Assembly: GCA_018340375.1 (NCBI GenBank)
Contig: JAFFJZ010000007.1
Location: forward strand, 25,828,001-25,892,000
Reading direction: 5' to 3'
DNA from: Gonatopus flavifemur
Lineage: Eukaryota > Arthropoda > Insecta > Hymenoptera > Dryinidae
Length of the DNA: 64,000 nt
Part shown: piece by piece, positions 56,996 through 64,000 of the stretch
Layout: each line of letters starts with the position of its first letter
How positions within the stretch are numbered: position 1 is the first letter of the stretch
The notes under the pieces: generated by a model
Seen by the model: the letters and a program-made list of their open reading frames with translations, nothing else
The model's database searches: none
Told to the model about the DNA's origin: nothing
Made by a program: the position numbers and the translations under genes

Positions 56996-57259
56996 TTATC
57001 ATCTATTTCGATCTATGCAATCAGCCCTTACTGGAGAGCGGTTTACTCCTTACGAAAGTGTCGAAAAATGGCTCAATGAATGGATCGAGTCAAAAGAACC
57101 TGCTTTTTTTCTCCGAGAAATCCGTATGCTGCCTGAAAGATGGGCAAAAGTGGTCGCTTCCAATGGTGCATACTTTGAATAACATTATGTAATAATCCAT
57201 TGTTTGGATGAAAATCAACTTTGCTTGAAACAGGGCGGAAACTTATTCCCATACCCAAT

Positions 57260-60200
57260 AGAAATGTGAAATCATGTTTTTTTTTTGTAAAATCACACCT
57301 ATGAATGGGGTAAGAATGTATTTTGACATGTAATCTCCAGTCAAGAACATTGCTTTTGAATTCATTTCCATAAAATAATCCCGAGTGACAAATTGAAACG
57401 TTGGGGCTTCCTTTTATTCCTCTGACCGTGTTGATGGACTATCAATGTTACTGTACGATCAGTTGAAGTATGAAGAATCTACATAAACCAATTGTTTTGA
57501 TTGTTGCAGCATTGAAGTCAAATTGGCTCCCACCCATTACATGGATGGTGATTGGGACGCCCAGACAAATTTCTACCAGGGATGACCGACTGATCATTTG
57601 AAACACTGGGACAATTATGGGACAATATTGACCCAATTGGTTTTTGTCAAGGTTTATTCTTGGTAAATGTACCAACCCTGGGACAAGCTTGGGTTTTCTC
57701 AGTCTTGTCAATGCCTGCATAGGTCACTTTGTTCAGGAGGATAATACTTTTTAAACTATATTCTTTTGGTTTTATAAGCAAATTTGAATTATGCAAAAAT
57801 CTAACCTGAATTTCTACGCTGGAGGTATAGACAAGGTGGTTTACAAAAGATTTCATGTTGAAAATGTTAATTAGCTCAATATCATAATTTCGATTGAGTC
57901 TTGTTAATTGAGAATAGAATAATTAAGATATTCCTTGAAATCATGTTAATGGAAATGAGCATTTGATGAAGTTTAACAAAAATTATAAGGACAAATATGT
58001 ATATAACTAGTACTTTTGAAGATCTGTTTTAATACGAAGTTGACCTCACTGTTTTACGATCTATTCCAACATCGTAATGCTTCGTGAATCTCTTTTCTTC
58101 ACATGAACTTTTCTCAAGGATACATGAATCAAAATTTTCATTCAAGAGAAATGAAATGTACGACTCAGAAACGTTGAAATTTATGTTGTAAGGGAAAAGC
58201 GATACGTCTTCTTCTTGGCATTTGATGTTTTTCATGTTAGCACTTGGTGCTCTTCTCCTACGTTATCATATGATTATCACGCTCTGAGGTTGATGCGTGG
58301 GTGAAGGCAACGCACCAAGTGAGGAAAATATAACGCATAAGGGAAGTGAAAATATTCATCTACGTGTAAAGATTGTGTGAAGGAAATCATGGTTGTCAGA
58401 AAAAGATTTCCGTTTGAATGAACCTTGAAATGTGGAAAGATCGTAGTTACATCATTCTTTTCGCATCTTTATATGCGTGCGTCATAAATCAAAACTTCGA
58501 ACATTGAATGAAAGTTGAATCATTTCTCATGAGGTGAATGTATGAAGAAATTATATTTTGCCTAGGAATCATCATCAGAGTGGGGATTGCTCTTTGTTTC
58601 CAAGTTTGAGTGCGAAAAGTGACATGACGAATCATACATGATAAGAACAATAATGCCAATTGAAATTTCCCTACCCTGAGAAGAAGAATACTGCAATCTT
58701 TTTTACACGTTTTACCTGCACGTCGATGTTAACCAGGAATTTTTTCTCGCTCAGGAGGTGGATTCTGCCCTCTGATCATGGAGGAATTGTTTTTTTTTCA
58801 TCAAAAATAAAGAATTTTGTCTCTACTTCGAAGAACTATTCAGGAAGTGTTTGTGTGTTCAATCCCACATAATTCTCGAATTACTGCAGTCCTTTTTTAT
58901 GAAAAATTCCACAGTTAGTTTATACAAGGTATAATGGTTTACTACAATGTGGATAACAATTGTGAAATATTCTCCTAAAAATTGTAGTAGAAAAGTTCCT
59001 CAATGGATGTGTACTTTTCCTTCATTTATAAGTTTTCCCATGCAAGTATTGACTATTGGCTGAAAAAAATACAAGTTTGTCCGAGGATTGGCACATGTGT
59101 CAGGAACAAACTTGAAATTATATCTAAAATCCAATCGAATGTTATGATTATTGCAATGGAATATGTTTGCAAAAAGGGAATGTAAAATCATATTCTCTTT
59201 TTAGTCTCTAATGAAAGATGATGAGATAATCTACAGACAGATGCAGCATTTCTCAGAATACTGTCAAATGATTTGATGAATATAATTTAAAAAACGATCT
59301 TAACGTTGGGATATTAGTTATGAGTGAATTTTAACATTTCTACTTTGGTTATAATCTGCTGAATACTTGAGAATACATAGGAAAATGATGTTACTGATCG
59401 GATGAAAGAGCGATGTTTTCCCTTCTCTTATTCCTTTTCCTTTATGAGCAAAGACACTTTGTAGGGCTTAGGACCCTCACGCACGCATTTTGTAATTCCC
59501 TTCTCTTTATCCCTATAGCATCAAAATACATGAAATATTTCGATACGTGATACAAAAAAGTTAGAAATGAAAGGAATTGTGATGTAAATATTTCGTATAA
59601 AATGCCGGGAAGATGTCATGCATACGAAAAATATTTTATCAGGAATCTAAAAAGGATTTCAACAAGTTTAATGAATGGACTTGTCTATATTTGAATGAGA
59701 TGATAAGTTTTTAGTGATTGAATCATTTTATTCACACCCATAATGACTGAAAAGTTCGAATTCAACGCAGAAATTGTTTGGGATTGAATACTTGTGGAAG
59801 ATTTAATGGAATTAAATCGTGAACTTTGAAAGAATGTGAATCAAATACTTGAAACTTGTGATACCACTGTAAATTAAGAATGAACGTCAAGTAATATAAC
59901 GCAATGAAGCATGTTTGAGATGCCTTTAACGTAAATGAAAAATTATTAAGGAAAGAGGAGAGGTAGTTCTCTTGGCGACAAGCCACGTCAGTACACGAAA
60001 TTATGTTGTATCGAAATTACGATTTCGTGTCGCGTTCAATTTTGTTCCGGATGATGAAAAGAAAACACTTTACCGGAAATTTCACTACTTATCGATAATA
60101 TCCTGTGAGGTATGAAAGTCAATATTTGACGCGGAACATTGGGAAAATAGAATAAGAATAATGAAAGCATCAACCATCGTTCTTTCTACTCTGCTGAAGA

Positions 60201-60745
60201 TAAATATTTGTAAATATGGAAGGAATATGTTTGAAGATCAAAATAAAATGTGTCAACAAAATTAATGAAAATAACATGAAAATGTGTCAATATTGGAAAT
60301 GAATATTTGTGATAATATTTCATATACTATGATTCGTTTGATATGCAAAACTAGAAGTCAAGTATAAATGATTTATAATTCTATTTCCATTATGGAGCGT
60401 TTCTTGCTAGAGTCTTATATATTCCTTGTATACATTTCTCACTACTCGCGAGAAATACTCGATCAGTAACTTAGTATGTGGTTGGACGTATTATATCTAT
60501 TCAGAAAAAAATAATGACCGTACAACAAAACGTGTCTCATAACCGACGACTCTCCCATAAGAATACTTCATTGATAATTCAGCAATATTGTTGTTAGTTT
60601 TTTTTTCTACGTGGCCACATACGAACTCAAGCAACATAGGAGGTTAACAATGCTAAGAACGTGTTTGGAAAATCCTACGAACACGTTTAAAACTTCCAAA
60701 TGAGTCTGTTTCGAATAATTATGTGCTATGCACCTCCATGGAATA
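57260..60745. other. No gene recognised
   Basis: AT-rich sequence; open frames are short and unrelated to known domains. GGGACAAGCTTGGG and CTACCAGGGATGACC near 57570-57695 look like a worn keyword element. 60650-60700 has AAAACGTGTT-like words. Confidence 0.45.
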
Positions 60746-60747
60746 TT

Positions 60748-61073
60748 TCAGATCCAAACAGATCTACGTGGATCTGAAAAACTGCGACTTTGGCTTGTGT
60801 TTGTCACAATATATGTGCAAAATCAAATTCATATACAGACAGATATCACAAAATTTCTGACAATTGAACCACCAATTGCTCATTAAGATTTAATCTAATA
60901 TTCAATTCAGATCTAACGAGATCTACTCAGATCTAACCAGATGTGCCAAGATCTGATCAGATCTACTGAGATCTGAACAGATCTAATCTGATCTTTTGAA
61001 CCAGATCTGACCAAAAATCAGATCTACTCAGATCTATTTAGATCTGAATAGATCTAATGATTTTTTCCTGCGT
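60748..61073. repeat. Keyword element (AGATCTGA word)
   Basis: About 20 variants of CAGATCT, AGATCTGA and GATCTACTC lie in 325 bases, densest at 60900-61060. The right end ATTTTTTCCTGCGTAG fits the superfamily terminus. The left end is not certain. Confidence 0.7.
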
Positions 61074-61149
61074 AGTCTCATTTGCACATTCTTTTCACAT
61101 TCACTGTATCATCAAAGCATATTTGAAAAGTTTTTGTGTTACTTGGGAA

Positions 61150-61363
61150 TGTTTTTGAAGTTTGAATCGTTTATAAAAAGGAAATGAAAATCAAAACTCG
61201 CTAAATTTGATGAATCATTAGTGTTTATCTTCTCCAATTAACTGTTCGGACCTGGAAACATCGTGTGAAGAATGTGCCGCAATTTCTTAGGTCTTTGATA
61301 GCTGAGTATTCCGTGATTCGATTACCAAATCGTTCCAACAAACGATTCAAACTTCAGCAACAA
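61150..61363. repeat. 215-bp MITE, copy 4
   Basis: TTTTTGAAGTTTGAATCGTT pairs with AACGATTCAAACTTCAGCAA. The core GGAAACATCGTGTGAAGAAT and the other family words are conserved. A further single end (AGAAGTTTGAATCGTCT) lies at 63020. Confidence 0.8.
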
Positions 61364-61674
61364 TACTTTGGAAGAGAAATAGAATGCATATCGATTTCTG
61401 AAATTCATAAATGATAGGTCTTTATTTTTTTCATTACCAAACCATTTCAATTTCAGGAATTTGAACTGCGTTATTGAAAATAAAAAGATCACAACATGAA
61501 ATACTGCGAGTTCATTTCTTGACACCTAGCAAATAATTTCTGTGAACCACACGTTCTTTCCAATATCAACATATTGCTACTAAAGTTCGACCCCAAAGAA
61601 GTTTCTCATCAAGTTCACGAACCGTAACAACCTCTATTCATTCGACGAACAATTTAATCAGCCATGAATATATG

Positions 61675-61694
61675 TATATATATATATATATATA
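61675..61694. repeat. (TA)10 microsatellite
   Basis: Ten uninterrupted TA units. Confidence 0.9.
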
Positions 61695-61776
61695 CGTGGA
61701 ATACAGTAGTAATGACTAATGACAGTTACGAGAATCAAATCACATGTTCCAATTCTCAGGGAACATTCTACTTTAC

Positions 61777-62216
61777 CATACACTGACGATCCCTGATAAT
61801 TGGAACGTCAATGAGACTTGTGAAGTTCTTACGAAGCCCTGATGAAACAGAAGAGAGAATCTTAGTAAACATGATTTATGCATGATTCTTACACGAAACA
61901 AATGAACTTTAAGATGAGTTTCGATGGAATATCATATTCTTCGCCAATTGCACAATTTTGACAGAAAACCCTACAATTTTAATCACATTTCAAAAATGAA
62001 AATCAATTTCATGAAAGTCGAATTCTTCTACAGAATCTGTTATGATACATCAGAAACAACATGCTTTTCGAATTTCTTTTGTTCAATGCAAACTTTTTAT
62101 TAAATTTTCTCATTACTTACATTTTTTTTCATATATATCAAAGACGTGCCGAACGTAAACGATCTGAAAACCGGCGTTGAGAATCAAGCTGTTGTTGGGG
62201 ATATACGTCATCTGCT
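61777..62216 (-). CDS. Two exons of an unidentified - strand gene
   Basis: Exon 62216-62121 lies between CTGTTCCAG and GTAAGT and reads 'QMTYIPNNSLILNAGFQI', 'VYVRHVFDIYEKK'. Exon 61838-61777 lies between CTGTTTCATCAG and GTAAAG and continues in frame as 'WLRKNFTSLIDVPIIRDRQ' then CM. The first exon leaves one base and the second supplies two (TGG, Trp), and the base composition is less AT-biased than the flanks, both as expected for coding. I do not recognise the protein. If the ATG at 62211 is the start, these are the first two coding exons and the rest lies to the left. Further exons were not found with confidence. Confidence 0.45.
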
Positions 62217-62724
62217 CTGGAACAGACAAATCATTTATATGGTATGTTAATCTCTGGTTCTCTTTCTTTTGGAATATCATGAACATTTGCGATAGCTTTC
62301 AATTCCTTGATGGTTTCATGTTATGTTTAGTGAAAAATTTGGTGAACTATCGAACATTTCTGACGAAGGATATGAAATTGGAATCGAATATCTTTGATTT
62401 GAAATTTCTAAGGCTTGAATAAACATTTGATTTATTTAATATTAACATAAGCTTGGAGTGGACTTCTAAAAACATACATTCTTGCACAGAGCGCATGAAG
62501 TGCATAAGTGTTTTTGTGCATTTGCATCAAAATGCACGAAACTCTTCACTGCATGAGTGGATTTGATCTTTCTTTGGCAATGAATTCTTCAAAATTGCAT
62601 TCGATCTCACGTTTGCTCATACATTTCGCCAGTTGAAAGCCAGTTGAATCGAATCATAAAATCGATATAGAACTTTTGATGCGGGAGGTTTTCATTAGAA
62701 AATAAAGAACCTAATTCAATTGTG

Positions 62725-62955
62725 CACGGAGAAAAAATGGTTTGCTACTATAACGCCTACAAACAAAGTAATTTGTTGTCCTCGCAAAAATATTCACTCC
62801 AGCAGCTAAGACGTTAGTTCTGTTAACAAATTTGTTTATGTCAGCAAAAAAATGTAGTTCTGCCAAACATTTTTCTTGCTCTTCCAGCTAATTTTTTTTG
62901 TAGGCGCTATAGTAACAGACCTGCTTGTTATGCCAGTAATACTTTTTTCTCCGTG
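62725..62955. repeat. CACGGAG-type foldback, TG target duplication
   Basis: CACGGAGAAAAAATGG at the left, ACTTTTTTCTCCGTG at the right, TG at 62723-62724 and 62956-62957. It is the inverted-orientation relative of 4252-4478: CTATAACGCCTACAAA, TTTGTAGGCGCTATAG and TCCAGCAGCTAAGAC are shared. Confidence 0.88.
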
Positions 62956-63084
62956 TGATCATATACTGGAATAAATTGGGAAGGATCATTTTATAATCAA
63001 CTTATCAACAAATGATGTAGAAGTTTGAATCGTCTAGTGAAATGAGTTCATGGTCTAACATGGAAGTACTGAAGCATAGATAGA

Positions 63085-63953
63085 CGGTATAAAAGAATTC
63101 GCGCACCGTATTTTGCAAGTGTATTCTGCAGACAAAATGCAATTATTCCCCGTTTGGAAGATTTTTTTAGAAGCTCAGTTTTTGAGGTGTCGCAAATCAT
63201 TCAATGGCACAGTGTGCTACATACTTGAGCTGATGCTCTCTGGAAAAAATTCAACTATTCTATCGTTGTTCGTTTTGGAGCCATAACGATTTCCCTTGTA
63301 AAAATGAATCATATATGCGGCATCTATGACCACACATGGTACATATATGATTTCACAGATTCATATATCACCCCTATATAATTCATATATGGGCCATATA
63401 TGATTTCAGACATTCATATATGGGCCATATACATTTCATATATGGCGTTATGTTCCCTATATATGCGTCATGTTTGGTCCTTATATGGGTTGAACAATCG
63501 TATATGAATTTTATATGGTCATATATGCCACATATATGAATTACATATGATTTATATATGACCATATATGATTTGTACCAAGCCCATATATGAATCAAAT
63601 ACAGTTTATATATGGGTCATATATGAATCATTTTTACAAGGGTTGAAGATTTGCTAAACTCTGATTGGCCGGAAGCTCAAAAATTTTAAATCGCTTTAGC
63701 TCTAGAACGCACAATGATAGAGTAGTCCAATTTTTTTCCAGAGATCCGCCGTTTTCCAATGTAGCCAATGGTGTCAAGCTGAAATTTATAGCCCAAAATC
63801 CTTTTGAGTTATTTGGATTTGAAAAAAAAACTCTAAAAATGCACATATTCCAAAGACTACGCCTGGAAAGAATGTTTTTCAAACGAGAAATTATTGCATT
63901 TTGGCTGCAGAATACACCTGTAACATTCGTTCCACGAATTCTCGGACACCCTG
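63085..63953. repeat. CAGGGTGTCC foldback, copy 5, with insertion in the loop
   Basis: The right end CTCGGACACCCTG precedes TA; the left end has decayed. Arms CAGTTTTTGAGGTGTC and AATGGTGTCAAGCTGAAAT match the other copies. The loop is filled by the element at 63293-63642. Open frames here (for example 63665-63979) are by-products. Confidence 0.8.
63293..63642. repeat. Keyword element (CATATATGG word), TT target duplication
   Basis: CCCTTGTAAAAATGAATC at the left and GATTC-like TTTTTACAAGGG at the right are complementary. TT lies at 63291-63292 and 63643-63644. CATATATGG, GCCATATATG and CATATATGA recur about 25 times. It shares the word but not the termini with the CCCGGGAAA elements at 15.7 and 30.3 kb. 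Confidence 0.88.
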
Positions 63954-64000
63954 TATCTTTGATTCCTCATGAAACGTAAGTATTGAATTATTTTATTCCA

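Larger units (their letters stand above)
55246..57182 (+). pseudogene. Mariner transposase (Mos1/mauritiana-like), two stops and one insertion
   Basis: From the ATG at 55246 a Mos1-type transposase can be followed in one frame to the TAA at 57180-57182. Motifs: 'ISKESAAETYRVL', 'WFRRFQSGDFDV', 'LDELSEELGVDRS', 'VQKTGNWVPR' (linker), 'RIVPGDEKWIFYDNPKRRKS' (first Asp), 'KIMLCIWWDQKGVIYYELL', 'LLHDNARPHVA' (second Asp), 'YSPDIAPSD' (third Asp), then after the insertion 'LFRSMQSAL', 'YESVEKWLNEW' and 'LPERWAKVVASNGAYFE'. Damage is limited to TGA at 55342-55344 (codon 33), TAA at 55612-55614 (codon 123) and the inserted element right after the third catalytic Asp. No frameshift was seen, so inactivation looks recent. 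Confidence 0.93.
55081..57258 (+). mobile_element. Tc1/mariner element, mauritiana type, complete but interrupted
   Basis: Terminal repeats TTGGGTATGGGAATTAGTTT and AACTTATTCCCATACCCAA, with TA on both sides (55079-55080, 57259-57260). Without the 897-base insertion at 56099-56995 and its duplicated TT, the element is 1,279 bases, the usual mariner length. Its transposase spans 55246-57182. Confidence 0.93.

Overview
The window is AT-rich animal DNA with spliced genes, long introns and dense small transposons. Two recognisable genes place it in an insect or close arthropod: a secreted pancreatic-lipase-like enzyme on the + strand and an RYamide (neuropeptide Y-like) receptor on the - strand. 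I cannot fix the order or species from this sequence alone.

Layout. 1-14.8 kb holds no host gene that I can support. It contains a decayed Ty1/copia fragment, an irritans-type mariner wreck (10.1-11.3 kb) and many foldback elements. At 14.9-15.08 kb there is a well-formed core promoter (TATA, initiator and DPE in correct register, three GATA motifs upstream) followed by a short exon and a splice donor on the + strand. It probably serves the lipase. The lipase coding exons are at 19358-19412, 19650-19798, 20436-20678, 26610-26810, 42538-42697 and 42763-42850. They join in frame and carry the full Ser-Asp-His triad. The first coding exon was not found, one intron uses a GC donor, and one intron is 15.7 kb long and packed with inverted repeats. 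The RYamide receptor runs leftward from 50162: three exons give TM1-TM5 and loop 3, but the TM6-TM7 exon was not found in the window. From 50 kb to the right edge there are a nearly complete mauritiana-type mariner split by a nested insertion (55.1-57.3 kb), more foldbacks, and two small in-frame exons of an unidentified - strand gene (61.8-62.2 kb).

The most unusual content is not the genes. More than 40 foldback (hairpin) elements occur here. At least 22 have exact 2-bp target-site duplications of mixed sequence (TA, TG, CA, AA, TT, AT) and termini that vary around CACGGAGAAAAA or CCCACGTAGAAAT. Their bodies are unrelated between families, but each body is built from many imperfect copies of one short palindromic word that differs by family (CATATATG, AGATCT, GAATATTC, AAGATATCTT, TGATCA, GGGCCC, TAACATAGTA, ACCAATTGGT and others). 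Elements are repeatedly nested, often at the apex of a larger foldback. Three insertions can be read against an uninterrupted relative (a mariner ORF and paralogous repeat copies), which shows that they moved as discrete units.
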